Assembly (NCBI GenBank): GCA_029262055.1
Contig: JAJDAD010000020.1
Span: forward strand, 20,586 to 84,585
Direction of reading: 5' to 3'
Source: Candidatus Zhuqueibacterota bacterium
GTDB lineage: Bacteria > Zhuqueibacterota > Zhuqueibacteria > Oceanimicrobiales > Oceanimicrobiaceae
DNA: 64,000 nucleotides
The position numbers and the translations under genes were made by a program. Under the pieces are notes generated by a model. It saw nothing but the letters and a program-made list of their open reading frames with translations. It searched no databases and was not told where the DNA came from. This document shows, piece by piece, positions 45,163-54,302 of the stretch (position 1 is the first letter of the stretch; every line of letters starts with the position of its first letter).

Positions 45163-46551
45163 ATGTCCCAAGTTAAACCAAGCCTGCCCAAGGGCACACG
45201 AGATTTCCTGCCCCAACAAATGTATCGCCGACAGTTTGTAATGGACACTCTGCGCTCGGTATTTGAGAGCTTTGGCTACCAACCTGTCGAGACACCCTCG
45301 ATCGAGAAGTTAAGTGTGCTCTCCGGAAAGTACGGCGATGAAGGCGAGCAACTGATTTTCAAAGTGCTGCGGCGTGGCACTGGACTGGAGGACCTGCTGA
45401 AAGACCGGGACGACTTTGTCGTCAAAGAATATGGCGAGTTGGTCAATGAGGCTCTGCGCTATGACCTGACAGTACCCTTCAGCCGCGTGGTTGCCATGCA
45501 TCAAAGTGAGTTGGTGTTGCCGTTTAAACGCTATCAAATGCAGCCGGTTTGGCGTGCGGACAGGCCACAGCGGGGGCGATACCGGGAGTTCTACCAGTGC
45601 GACATTGACTCGGTCGGTACCTCAGCGATGCTGGCTGACGCGGAAACCATAGCCGTTGTCTACCACGCATTGGTCAAGCTGGGTTTCGAGAAGTTCGTCA
45701 TCCGCCTGAATAACCGTAAAATCCTGAATGGCGTCCTGGAAAATGCCGGTATTCAAGGCCCGAAAGGCGATGCTGCACTTCTGACTATTGACAAACTTGA
45801 TAAAATCGGACTGTCCGGGGTGCACAATGAGTTGGTGCAGCGCGGATTCAGCGAGAGTCAGGCAGCGAAAATTCTCTCGGTCATCGAAATGGACGGAAGC
45901 GCCGGGGGTATTCTGCAAAAAGTAGAACAAGCGCTAAACCCGTCAGAGACACTCAGAGAAGGCCTCGCCGAAACCAGAGAGATTCTCTCTTTTCTGCCGT
46001 CACTGCAAGTACCCGCAGAGGTCGTCAAAGTGGATCTGTGCCTGGCCCGCGGGCTCGGCTACTACACCGGGCCGATTTTTGAATCAGTGGTCGAAGAACC
46101 TAAAATCGGGAGCATCACGGGCGGTGGACGCTACGACGGATTGGTCGGCATGTTTTTGGGACGAGACATTCCCGCGACCGGCACATCGTTTGGAATTGAG
46201 CGAATTATTGATGTGATGACCCAGTTGGAGATGTTCCCGGGCGAAGAAGGTGGGACCCAGGTCCTCGTTTTGATTTTTGACGCATCGACGCAGACCGACA
46301 GTCTTGCGTTCACTCAGGAGTTACGCAATTCAGGTGTGAGGGCGGAGAGTTTTCTCGAAGTTGCTAAGTTGAAAAAGCAGTTTTCCTACGCGGACAAAAA
46401 AGGTATCCCGTTTGTAGTGATCATTGGCCCGGATGAAGCCGCAGAAAACAAAGTTACCGTCAGAGACATGAGTAGCGGGCAACAGGTTACGCATGCGCAC
46501 GACAATGCACTTGAGTTCTTCGCGGACAGATTTGTTAACTCTGAGACCTAA
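45163..46551 (+). CDS. hisS: Histidyl-tRNA synthetase
   Basis: 462 residues, class II synthetase. LPKGTRDFLPQQMYRRQFV at the start, RYDLTVPFSRVVAMHQ, the motif 2 stretch WRADRPQRGRYREFYQCDID, histidine-specific LARGLGYYTGPIFE and motif 3 GGGRYDGLVGMFLGRDIPATGTSFGIERI. The C-terminal anticodon-binding domain is present. ATG 45163 is chosen to match the family N-terminus; the longer upstream frame is not conserved-looking. It lies 63 bp after hutH. Confidence 0.96.
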   Translation: MSQVKPSLPKGTRDFLPQQMYRRQFVMDTLRSVFESFGYQPVETPSIEKLSVLSGKYGDEGEQLIFKVLRRGTGLEDLLKDRDDFVVKEYGELVNEALRYDLTVPFSRVVAMHQSELVLPFKRYQMQPVWRADRPQRGRYREFYQCDIDSVGTSAMLADAETIAVVYHALVKLGFEKFVIRLNNRKILNGVLENAGIQGPKGDAALLTIDKLDKIGLSGVHNELVQRGFSESQAAKILSVIEMDGSAGGILQKVEQALNPSETLREGLAETREILSFLPSLQVPAEVVKVDLCLARGLGYYTGPIFESVVEEPKIGSITGGGRYDGLVGMFLGRDIPATGTSFGIERIIDVMTQLEMFPGEEGGTQVLVLIFDASTQTDSLAFTQELRNSGVRAESFLEVAKLKKQFSYADKKGIPFVVIIGPDEAAENKVTVRDMSSGQQVTHAHDNALEFFADRFVNSET

Positions 46552-46936
46552 AGAGTGGGTAAAGACTGGAATAAGTAGCGGGAAATAAAAAAGGGACTGG
46601 CATTGGACCTAGGTGCAGTGCAGGAGTTGGTGTGCCAGTCCCCGGGGTGATTGATCTCCTCAAAGATGTGTGCCTGAGGTGGGATTGGAGATCAAATTCT
46701 TGTTGAGTTTTTAGGAGTCCGTTCCGGGCGCAGCCGGATGGTGTGTGTAGCGATATTCTTCCGTTGACCTCGCTGTTTCTTCCCTGTTGTATTGTCCATT
46801 ATTACATCGCGCGCACTAATGCAAAACCAGTGCCACCAAAAAGCGGACGCTGCTAAGTGTATTTAAATTAAGGAAGGGAACTTTTGGGATGAGGGCGAAA
46901 ACTCGTGCCCGCCGTACTTGCTCTGAAACAGTTGTT
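46552..46936. other. Non-coding gap with a long hairpin
   Basis: A perfect 10-bp inverted repeat, GGGACTGGCA (46593-46602) and TGCCAGTCCC (46633-46642), encloses a 30-nt loop that itself contains CCTAGG. It is followed by CCGGGG rather than a T-run, so it is not a standard terminator, though it may end hisS transcription. The rest (46660-46936) shows no gene I can support; TTGACC (46763-46768) with a weak -10 could be a plus-strand promoter, but no plus-strand gene follows closely. Confidence 0.5.
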
Positions 46937-47305
46937 CTAACGTGGAACAGCGGTCGGTTTTTCAGACTTGGGTTTGTCCGGTTCTTCAGTTTTCCTAAGT
47001 GCCGCAAGCCTTTCGGTTACTCTTGTCATTATTGCCAGCCAGACCTTTGGCTCTTCCCGATATCTTTCCAGGGCCGACTCGAACGTTTCCTTCGTCAGGC
47101 CGTGTGTCCTAAAGACCGCAGCGCCTTTTTTTGCGGGGTCTATGTGAGAAGAGTCTATCGCACTTACAACTAACTCGAAGTAAACTGTTTCCAGTAGTTC
47201 CGGAGTGACTTGCATTGAATCCGAGTTGCTCCAGGCCTGACAACCCCAAAAGCTGCCAAGGATTAACACGAACGCCACAGTGGAATGGGAAAAAACTCTT
47301 AACAC
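46937..47305 (-). CDS. Putative small lipoprotein of unknown function
   Basis: 122 residues. Clear lipoprotein signal peptide (STVAFVLILGSFWGC, cysteine at about residue 22). The mature part is helical (VTPELLETVYFELVVSAI, then FESALERYREEPKVWLAIM) with a Lys/Pro-rich tail. The size, lipobox and helical layout resemble small lipoproteins such as DUF4296, but that match is only by general look. It has no partner genes on its strand. Moderately sure it is real. Confidence 0.62.
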   Translation of the reverse strand: MLRVFSHSTVAFVLILGSFWGCQAWSNSDSMQVTPELLETVYFELVVSAIDSSHIDPAKKGAAVFRTHGLTKETFESALERYREEPKVWLAIMTRVTERLAALRKTEEPDKPKSEKPTAVPR

Positions 47306-47627
47306 GCGGTTTAACCTGCGCTATCCATGAATTGCTTCCTGGGCATCCCGGGAGGATCTTGCCGGGTTTAGAACTTTGCCTGTCGCATGCTGCCGGCCCT
47401 GTCCGGGATAGATTCCTCCCGCACGACAGTGACCGCTGGATTTGCGCGCAATACGCAGTTTCATGAATTACCCAGGGTCTATTAAAGAAGCAGATAGAAT
47501 TCTGACAATTAAAGTTGAACTGTAAAATGTAAGGAAGGACAGGTCGATAGTCAATGAATTACCTTGACTTTTGGGGCCATATTTGATAAGTTTTCCTCTT
47601 GTTTTTGCCTGATTTGGCTCTCTTACC
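47306..47627. other. Divergent intergenic region upstream of radA
   Basis: The 322 bp between the minus-strand lipoprotein gene and radA contain the probable radA promoter at 47564-47592 and GC-rich partial inverted repeats around 47345-47420 (CCCGGGAGGATCTTGCCGGG, later GTCCGGGATAGATTCCTCCC). I see no gene. Confidence 0.4.
47564..47592 (+). promoter_or_regulatory. Probable radA promoter
   Basis: TTGACT (47564-47569), 17-bp spacer, TAAGTT (47587-47592), 35 bp before the TTG start of radA. The -35 is identical to that of the his promoter. Confidence 0.5.
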
Positions 47628-48992
47628 TTGAAAATCAAAAAGAAGAAAACCCGTTTTGAGTGCCAGGCCTGTGGCCACGTTTCGCCTGGCTGGATCGGAC
47701 ACTGTCCCGGGTGCAATTCCTGGAACAGCTTCGTCGAGGAGGTAATACATGCCGGCGGCTCAACAGGTGGCAATGGGACAAAGGCGGCTGTCGCTGTACC
47801 GTTGTGCCAAACCGACGCGCAGGCAGCGTCGAGGAAGATCGTCCGCAGTGCAGAGTTCAACCGTGTCCTGGGCGGAGGCATCGTTCCGGGATCTTTGACT
47901 TTGATCGGCGGTGACCCGGGCATCGGCAAGTCAACGCTCATGCTGACCGAAGGTATTTCTCTGGCTTCGGCGGATTATCCGATTTTATATGTTTCAGGGG
48001 AGGAATCGGCCCGGCAAATAAAGCTCCGCGCCGAAAGATTGGGGCTCGACTCAGAGCACCTTTTCCTGTTACCGGAGCGCGATCTGGATGTCATCATGCA
48101 GGTTATTGCGGAGGTAACCCCCGGGCTGGTGATCGTCGATTCGATCCAGACCATTTTCCAGCCTGGCTTCGAGAGTTCGCCGGGCAGCGTGGGCCAGGTG
48201 CGCGAATGCACCATGAGGTTATCCCAGATGGCAAAGTCGCAGAACAGCGCTGTGTTTCTCGTGGGCCATGTGACCAAAGACGGCATGCTGGCCGGGCCAA
48301 AGGTTCTGGAGCACATGGTGGATGTACTGCTGCAATTCGAAGGAGATCAAAACCATTTCTACCGAATTTTGCGTTCAGTCAAGAACCGCTTCGGGTCTAC
48401 GCGGGAAATCGGCGTCTTTGAGATGAAACAAAGCGGGCTTTGCGAGGTGTCCAATCCATCAGCATTGTTCCTGGAACATCGCCAGGAGAATGTATCAGGG
48501 TCCTGCGTGGTCTGCACGTTAGAAGGAACGCGACCCTTTCTTGTGGAGATTCAGGCTCTGGTTACCCCAAGCAACTATGGACTACCGCAGCGGACAGCCA
48601 CGGGTATCGACAACAAGCGCCTGGCGTTGCTCATTGCGGTTTTGGAGAAGCGTATTGGCTTGCGTCTCGGCACTTACGATGTGTTCGTCAATGCGGCGGG
48701 CGGCGCCAAGATCGATGAACCGTCGGCAGACCTGGGGATCCTGATGGCCATCGCTTCAAGCTTCAAAGACGAAATTGTCGATGCTGGCACGGTCATAATC
48801 GGTGAGGTCGGACTCGGTGGCGAGATACGGGCAGTACCCCAGATAGAGCAACGTGTCGCTGAAGCGGCTAAGCTTGGATTCAAAAATGCGATTTTGCCAC
48901 GCCGAAATGAAAAAAGTCTAAGCAATGAACCGTCTTTGCAGACGGTGGCGGTCGATAGTGCCGAAGCAGCTCTGGCAGAGATACTAAGTTGA
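47628..48992 (+). CDS. radA: DNA repair protein RadA/Sms
   Basis: 454 residues. The N-terminal zinc finger has C12-x2-C15 and C26-x2-C29 (FECQACGHVSPGWIGHCPGC). The RecA-like core has Walker A GGDPGIGKST, VSGEESARQIKLRAERL and the RadA-specific KNRFG motif in SVKNRFGSTREIGVFEM. The Lon-like C-terminal part has DVFVNAAGGAKIDEPSADLG. RadA promotes branch migration in recombination. The TTG start puts the zinc finger at the expected distance; no ATG fits. The last codons overlap the start of tgt. Confidence 0.95.
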   Translation: MKIKKKKTRFECQACGHVSPGWIGHCPGCNSWNSFVEEVIHAGGSTGGNGTKAAVAVPLCQTDAQAASRKIVRSAEFNRVLGGGIVPGSLTLIGGDPGIGKSTLMLTEGISLASADYPILYVSGEESARQIKLRAERLGLDSEHLFLLPERDLDVIMQVIAEVTPGLVIVDSIQTIFQPGFESSPGSVGQVRECTMRLSQMAKSQNSAVFLVGHVTKDGMLAGPKVLEHMVDVLLQFEGDQNHFYRILRSVKNRFGSTREIGVFEMKQSGLCEVSNPSALFLEHRQENVSGSCVVCTLEGTRPFLVEIQALVTPSNYGLPQRTATGIDNKRLALLIAVLEKRIGLRLGTYDVFVNAAGGAKIDEPSADLGILMAIASSFKDEIVDAGTVIIGEVGLGGEIRAVPQIEQRVAEAAKLGFKNAILPRRNEKSLSNEPSLQTVAVDSAEAALAEILS

Positions 48993-50146
48993 ATCCGTTC
49001 TTTCGAATCGCGGCGAGGGACGCGACCACCAGTGCGCGCAACGGCTGTCTACAGACCGCGCACGGAGAGATTCAGACACCTGTGTTTATGCCGGTTGGGA
49101 CGCAAGGGACGGTCAAAACACTCGACCCCGAGGAGTTGAGTCAGGTCGGCAGCCAGATTATTCTCGGAAATACATACCACCTTTACCTGCGCCCGGGCAC
49201 GGAGGTTATAGAACGCGCCGGCGGGTTGCAGAAATTCAGCAACTGGAACCGTCCTATGCTGACGGACAGCGGCGGATATCAGGTTTACAGTCTGTCCGGA
49301 CTGCGTAAAGTCACGGATGACGGAGTTGTTTTTCAATCGCATATTGACGGCTCTTACCATCATTTCAGCCCGGAGTTTACAACTCAAATTCAGCTCAGTC
49401 TCGGCTCCAATATCATGATGGTGCTGGACGAATGTCCGCCGTATCCCTGTACCTTTGATTACGCCCTCGAGTCACTGCACCGGACAACAGCGTGGGCCGG
49501 TCGTTGCCTGACCGAGTTCAGGGATTGCGAGCCCAGGTACGGATACGAACAGACCATGTTCGCGATCGTTCAGGGGAGTACGTTTCCTGACTTACGCCGG
49601 CAGAGCGCGGAGGCTTTGATTGCACTGGACTTTCCGGGGTATGCTATCGGTGGCCTATCGATCGGCGAACCCAAACCCGTTCTGTTTGAAATGATTGGAC
49701 TTTGCACCGAGATGTTGCCTGAAGAGAAGCCCAGGTATTTGATGGGCATGGGCAAGCCGGAAGATATTGTGGAAGGCATCTCGCTCGGCGTGGACATGTT
49801 TGACTGCGTGCTACCAACCCGGAATGCCAGAAAGGGGCAAGTCTTTACCTGGGATGGAGCTTTGAATGTCAGGAATGCGGCCTACAAAATGGATTTCAAC
49901 CCGATCGCCGATGATTGCGGGTGCTACACGTGCGGCAACTTTAGCCGTGCGTACCTCAGACATCTTTTTAATGCGCAAGAAATCCTCGGCATGAGATTGG
50001 CCAGCCTGCACAATTTGTACTTTTACCATGAGTTGGTCAAAAAATGCCGGGAATGCATTGCTGACGGAAAGTTTGGAGAATGGCGAACTGAGTTCTCCAG
50101 ACGGTATTCTACCCAAACGACAAACAACAATACGGTTTTAACCTAA
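48989..50146 (+). CDS. tgt: Queuine/preQ1 tRNA-guanine transglycosylase
   Basis: 385 residues. TTG start overlapping the radA stop (TTGA). Landmarks: TPVFMPVGTQGTVKTL, ILGNTYHLYLRPG, LTDSGGYQVYSLS with the active-site Asp, FAIVQGS, GYAIGGLSIGEP, YLMGMGKPEDI, GVDMFDCVLPTRNARKGQ with the nucleophile Asp, and the zinc site DDCGCYTCGNFSRAYLRHLF with a later His. It exchanges guanine for preQ1 in GUN-anticodon tRNAs. yajC follows, as in many bacteria. Confidence 0.96.
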   Translation: MNPFFRIAARDATTSARNGCLQTAHGEIQTPVFMPVGTQGTVKTLDPEELSQVGSQIILGNTYHLYLRPGTEVIERAGGLQKFSNWNRPMLTDSGGYQVYSLSGLRKVTDDGVVFQSHIDGSYHHFSPEFTTQIQLSLGSNIMMVLDECPPYPCTFDYALESLHRTTAWAGRCLTEFRDCEPRYGYEQTMFAIVQGSTFPDLRRQSAEALIALDFPGYAIGGLSIGEPKPVLFEMIGLCTEMLPEEKPRYLMGMGKPEDIVEGISLGVDMFDCVLPTRNARKGQVFTWDGALNVRNAAYKMDFNPIADDCGCYTCGNFSRAYLRHLFNAQEILGMRLASLHNLYFYHELVKKCRECIADGKFGEWRTEFSRRYSTQTTNNNTVLT

Positions 50147-50166
50147 AAGCAAAACGGAGGAAGGAA

Positions 50167-50484
50167 GTGACACTCATCTATTCAGTAGTTCCGCTCATCC
50201 AGGCCGGTGGCCAGCAAAGCGGGGGCACGTTGGGCTTTGTGCTGCCCATGGTGCTCATCTTCGCGATTATGTATTTTTTGATATTCAGGCCACAAGCTAA
50301 GAAACAAAAACAACACCAGGCCATGATCAACGAAATCGGCAAAGGTGATCACGTTATCACCAGTGGTGGGATTTATGGCACCATCGCGGGCGTAAAGGAA
50401 AAAGAGGGCACCTTTATTGTCAAAATCGATGACAATGTCAAGATTGAGATCACCAAGTCCTCAATTTCAAAGAAGCTGGAGTAG
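50167..50484 (+). CDS. yajC: Preprotein translocase accessory subunit YajC
   Basis: 105 residues, GTG start with GGAGGAAGG just upstream. One membrane span (TLGFVLPMVLIFAIMYFLIF), then FRPQAKKQKQHQAMINEIGKGDHVITSGGIYG and a small beta domain. It associates with SecDF in the inner membrane. Neighbour of tgt, the common bacterial order; secD and secF do not follow here. The last bases supply the ribosome binding site of def. Confidence 0.95.
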   Translation: MTLIYSVVPLIQAGGQQSGGTLGFVLPMVLIFAIMYFLIFRPQAKKQKQHQAMINEIGKGDHVITSGGIYGTIAGVKEKEGTFIVKIDDNVKIEITKSSISKKLE

Positions 50485-50491
50485 TCGTTGC

Positions 50492-50998
50492 ATGGCGCTG
50501 CGCGAAATAGTCTTGTACGGGAATCCTGCTCTCCGGATTAAGGCCCGGACGGTCGACGAAATTGATGATGACCTCAGGCAGCTGGTCCAGGACATGGTTG
50601 AGACAATGGACGCAGCCGAGGGGATAGGCCTGGCCGCTCCACAAGTGGCCGAGTCCCTGGCCCTATGCGTCGTAAATAACGGCCTGATCGATGAGGATGC
50701 AGAACCACAGGCGTACATCAATCCTGAGATTATCCACGCCGACGGTGAGATAGAGGTTGAGGAGGGATGCCTCAGCATTCCGGATGTACGAGAGGATGTC
50801 AGGCGGCCCGAAACGATAAAGGTTCGGTATCTGGACATCGACGGCAAGCAACAAGAGGAAGAGTGCGGCGGAATGCTGGCCAGGGTCCTGCAACATGAAA
50901 TCGACCATTTAAACGGAGTCTTGTTTGTCGACAGAATCAGCTCCATAAAAAGGCAGCTGCTGCAAAAGCGCCTGAAACTGATCGCAACAGGAGGCTAG
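50492..50998 (+). CDS. def: Peptide deformylase
   Basis: 168 residues. The three metal-site motifs are intact: GIGLAAPQ (44-51), EGCLS (91-95, C93) and HEIDH (135-139). It removes the N-formyl group from nascent proteins. CTGGAG lies 10 bp upstream of the ATG. Next to fmt, which adds the formyl group, the usual pairing. Confidence 0.97.
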   Translation: MALREIVLYGNPALRIKARTVDEIDDDLRQLVQDMVETMDAAEGIGLAAPQVAESLALCVVNNGLIDEDAEPQAYINPEIIHADGEIEVEEGCLSIPDVREDVRRPETIKVRYLDIDGKQQEEECGGMLARVLQHEIDHLNGVLFVDRISSIKRQLLQKRLKLIATGG

Positions 50999-51017
50999 CG
51001 CACACGGCGCTGAAACT

Positions 51018-51956
51018 ATGCGAATCGTCTTCATGGGAACGCCCCAGTTTGCAGTTACAAGCCTCAAGGCCATCACGGCGAGCCGCCACGAGGTCGTTAC
51101 GGTCGTGACGGTACCGGACAAACCCGTGGGCAGAGGCCTGAAGGTCAGACCGTCACCTGTCAAAGAGGAGGCGCTGCGACACGGGGTGCCTATCGTGCAA
51201 CCGGAAAACCTTGGGGATCCGGCCTTCGCGGAGCAATTGCGTGCCCTCAATGCCGACGTCTTTGTGGTAGTGGCATTCAAGATCTTGCCGCCGGAGGTCT
51301 TTGAGATACCTGCAAAAAAGACGGTGAATCTACACGCGTCACTACTACCTAAGTATCGCGGGGCAGCCCCGATCAACTGGGCCATCATGAACGGCGACAG
51401 CAAGACGGGGGTTTCGACTATCTTCATCGAACGTTCCGTCGACACCGGCGATTTAATCATGCAGAGGGAGACAGAAATCAAGGGTGGAGAAACCGCCGGT
51501 GAATTGCATGACCGGCTGGCTGCACTCGGCGCTGATCTGCTAGTCGAAACCCTCGATAGGATAGACCAGGGCAGGGCCATACCCTCGCGGCAAACCGGAG
51601 ACGCGACCAAGGCTCCTAAAATCAGCCGTGAACTTTGTCGGGTTGACTGGAAGCAATCAAGTGCGTCTGTGCGAAATCTCATTCACGGGCTGAGCCCGTC
51701 CCCTGGAGCGTACTCAACTTTGAATGGAAAACTGGTGAAGTTTTTCAGAGCGCGTTTGGTCGATAGGGTGGACCTAACCTTAACGCCCGGTCAGATCTTG
51801 GAAGAATACCTCGGGGAGCGACAATTGTGTATCGCGACTGACAGTGGCGCTGTACGGATAGATGAGCTGCAACCCGAGGGCAAAAGAAGGATGACGGCCG
51901 GTGAGTTTCTGTTAGGGTGGCAGACGAGACCCGGAGACCGCTTTGGGCGCGACTAA
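51018..51956 (+). CDS. fmt: Methionyl-tRNA formyltransferase
   Basis: 312 residues. MRIVFMGTPQFAVTSLKAI at the start, VTVPDKPVGRG, the catalytic NLHASLLPKYRGAAPINWAI and ERSVDTGDLI, with the C-terminal OB-like domain (LSPSPGAYSTLNGKLVKFF). It formylates initiator Met-tRNA. It overlaps the rsmB start by 14 bp. Confidence 0.97.
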   Translation: MRIVFMGTPQFAVTSLKAITASRHEVVTVVTVPDKPVGRGLKVRPSPVKEEALRHGVPIVQPENLGDPAFAEQLRALNADVFVVVAFKILPPEVFEIPAKKTVNLHASLLPKYRGAAPINWAIMNGDSKTGVSTIFIERSVDTGDLIMQRETEIKGGETAGELHDRLAALGADLLVETLDRIDQGRAIPSRQTGDATKAPKISRELCRVDWKQSSASVRNLIHGLSPSPGAYSTLNGKLVKFFRARLVDRVDLTLTPGQILEEYLGERQLCIATDSGAVRIDELQPEGKRRMTAGEFLLGWQTRPGDRFGRD

Positions 51957-53283
51957 GCGCAGTGTCCGGCACATGGGGGTCGACATTCTGTCAGCGGTCA
52001 GAACCAGGGGAGCCTACGCAGACCAGCTCCTGAAATCCACTTTTGAGAGCGAAGCGATTCTGCCGGCTGACAAGGCGCTGCTGGTGGAGCTGGTTCATGG
52101 AACCTTGCGCTGGCGCGGGCAATTGGACTGGGTCCTGGCCGAATTGTACCACCGCAATTTCCGAAAAGTCTCCACGATTCTCAAAAGTATTCTCGAAATT
52201 AGTCTTTACCAAATTCGCTTTCTGGAAAAAGTGCCACACTATGCCGCGGTGTCGGAAGGCGTGCGCCTGGCCAAACAGCTGGGTGGGCCGGAATGGGGAA
52301 AACTAGTCAACGGCATCCTGCGAAATTACTTGCGCCGGGAGAGTTCCATAAAGCTCCCGGAAGTGAGGCATGATCCTGTTGCTGCGATTTCCGTTCGCCA
52401 TTCTCACCCGGACTGGATTGTCCGACGTTGGTTGCAGCGCTATGGCGAATCCGACACCGTGCGGTATTGCACGTACAACAATCAGAGACCGTGCCTGTCA
52501 GCGCGTGTGAACTTGACAAAAACATCCAGTGAAGAGCTTATCGCACAGCTACAGGAACTGGAGGTCACGGCCCGGCGTTCTGAGTATTTCTCTGACTACC
52601 TCGTCCTGTCGGGGCTGGTTAATCCAGCGGACAATCTTCTGTTTCAGGACGGGTTCTTCACAATTCAGGACCAAAGCACTGCGTTGGCCAGCCTCCTGCT
52701 CGAGCCCGAGCCGGGCGACAGAATTCTCGATCTGTGCGCAGCTCCTGGTGGAAAGACCTGTCATCTCGCCCATCTGACGCAAGATAGGGCCGAGATTTTG
52801 GCCGTAGATGTAAATAAAGACAGGCTCGCACAGATAGGGGAGAGTGCCAAACGCTTAGGTTTGAGCTCGATAAAAGTCAAGTTGACAGACGCCAGATCTC
52901 TCAGTGGCTCGACCTTTGACAAGATCTTGTTGGACGCGCCCTGCACCGGCCTCGGGGTTTTGTCGCGCCGGTCAGACCTGAGGTGGTGCAAGCAGCCGGC
53001 CGACCTCAAGAAGATCGTTGCCATTCAGATAGCATTGCTGCAGAACGCAGCCCGTTTGCTGACGCCGGGCGGCAAGTTGGTTTACAGCACGTGCTCACTC
53101 GAGCCTGAAGAAACGGAGGAGTTGCTGGATAGGTTTCTCCAGCAAAATGAGGGTTTTGCACTGGCTGGCACAGACGTGCTACCATTGCAGAAATTTGCAT
53201 CGCGGGACGGTTTTTTTCGGTCCCTGCCCCATGTTCATGGTACAGACGGGGCTTTTGCCGCAGCACTGGTCAGGACTGCCTAG
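51943..53283 (+). CDS. rsmB: 16S rRNA m5C967 methyltransferase
   Basis: 446 residues. An N-terminal NusB-like RNA-binding domain (RGAYADQLL to about residue 150), then the SAM methyltransferase domain: DRILDLCAAPGGKTCHLA, AVDVNKDRL, the two catalytic cysteines in DAPCTGLGVLSRRSDLRW and YSTCSLEPEE. TTG 51943 is chosen: GGAG (51933-51936) is well placed and the NusB part then begins correctly; ATG 51973 is an alternative. Overlaps the end of fmt. Confidence 0.94.
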   Translation: MGATKRSVRHMGVDILSAVRTRGAYADQLLKSTFESEAILPADKALLVELVHGTLRWRGQLDWVLAELYHRNFRKVSTILKSILEISLYQIRFLEKVPHYAAVSEGVRLAKQLGGPEWGKLVNGILRNYLRRESSIKLPEVRHDPVAAISVRHSHPDWIVRRWLQRYGESDTVRYCTYNNQRPCLSARVNLTKTSSEELIAQLQELEVTARRSEYFSDYLVLSGLVNPADNLLFQDGFFTIQDQSTALASLLLEPEPGDRILDLCAAPGGKTCHLAHLTQDRAEILAVDVNKDRLAQIGESAKRLGLSSIKVKLTDARSLSGSTFDKILLDAPCTGLGVLSRRSDLRWCKQPADLKKIVAIQIALLQNAARLLTPGGKLVYSTCSLEPEETEELLDRFLQQNEGFALAGTDVLPLQKFASRDGFFRSLPHVHGTDGAFAAALVRTA

Positions 53284-53319
53284 GATCGAGTACATAAGAA
53301 AACAGATAATGGACGACTC

Positions 53320-54096
53320 ATGAACCAACTTAAAGACGTGCTTGCCCGAATATTCACACGCCAACTACTCTTAGTAACCATCATGGCCGCAGCAATATTC
53401 ATGCTGTTGGTCCTTTTTATGGACCAGGTAGCCATGCCGTTGTACACGAAACATGGGGAGGCGTTACCGGTACCAAACATTTTGGCCAAACGCTTTGAGA
53501 CGGCGCGCGAAATATTGGAGCAGCAGGGACTGGAGGCGGTCAAGGCGGGTGAGAAGCATGATCCCAACCTGCCCTTCGGATTTGTACTTGAACAAAATCC
53601 CCGTCCTGACCGGTTGGTAAAAAAAGGACGGCGTGTCTACCTCACAATTAGTGTCGGGGAACGGGAAGTTCAGGTACCGCAACTTGTGGGCCTGTCAGAA
53701 AACAATGCAAAAGAGACACTCAAGAGCTTTGGGTTCAGAGTGGGGGAAATAGAGTATGAATACGATCCAAACGAACCGCCCGAGGTAGTAATTTACCAAT
53801 CGATACCGGGAGATGCTCTGGCTAATTCCGGCACTGCTGTTGACATGACCGTGAGTCTGGGCAAGCCCACCGAGAACGTGACCGTTCCTTCCGTCTTCGG
53901 TAAACCGCTGCAGTTAGCCAGAAAAGAGTTGAAGAAGTCCGGACTGATTATTGGCGAAATCACCTACCGGGTAGATCCCACGCTTTTACCAAACACGATT
54001 CTGAGCCAATCTCCCGAAGCCGGCGAAGTGGTACCTTTTGGTCAAATGATTGACTTGCTGGCAACAGTGATAAACGAAGCTGATTTGGAAAACTAA
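53320..54096 (+). CDS. PASTA-domain membrane protein
   Basis: 258 residues. A single N-terminal membrane anchor (LLLVTIMAAAIFMLLVLFM) is followed by three PASTA domains: VPNILAKRFETAREILEQQG, VPQLVGLSENNAKETLKSFG and VPSVFGKPLQLARKELKKSG. No kinase domain. PASTA domains bind peptidoglycan, so this is probably an envelope protein facing the periplasm. It comes 36 bp after rsmB, an arrangement seen in several Gram-negative phyla where these genes travel with a penicillin-binding protein or fmt-rsmB. Confidence 0.9.
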   Translation: MNQLKDVLARIFTRQLLLVTIMAAAIFMLLVLFMDQVAMPLYTKHGEALPVPNILAKRFETAREILEQQGLEAVKAGEKHDPNLPFGFVLEQNPRPDRLVKKGRRVYLTISVGEREVQVPQLVGLSENNAKETLKSFGFRVGEIEYEYDPNEPPEVVIYQSIPGDALANSGTAVDMTVSLGKPTENVTVPSVFGKPLQLARKELKKSGLIIGEITYRVDPTLLPNTILSQSPEAGEVVPFGQMIDLLATVINEADLEN

Positions 54097-54222
54097 TTGC
54101 CTGAGGGGCTGGGGCTCATCCCGGACACGGGTTGCTTCTATGAAGAAAACAAACCGGCGAATAGTCCAAAACTGACAGCAAAACGAAAAAGCACGGCTCA
54201 ACAAATAGCCAATTGAAATGAC

Positions 54223-54251
54223 TTGACAAGATACAAACGATTGGCTATATT
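54223..54251 (+). promoter_or_regulatory. Sigma-70-type promoter of the cold-shock gene
   Basis: TTGACA (54223-54228), 17-bp spacer, TATATT (54246-54251). Identical hexamers and spacing to the CPBP promoter at 26552. The ribosome binding site AAGGAGGAGGAAG (54284-54296) follows before ATG 54303. Confidence 0.8.
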
Positions 54252-54302
54252 TCTTCATCGTACCAAAACTAGGCATGTTTGTTAAGGAGGAGGAAGTAAC
54301 AA

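Noticed and set aside
46889..47173. 94-residue plus-strand frame opposite the small lipoprotein gene
   Set aside because: Arg/Phe/Cys-rich and without a ribosome binding site. The minus strand has a clear lipoprotein signal peptide, so this is its shadow.
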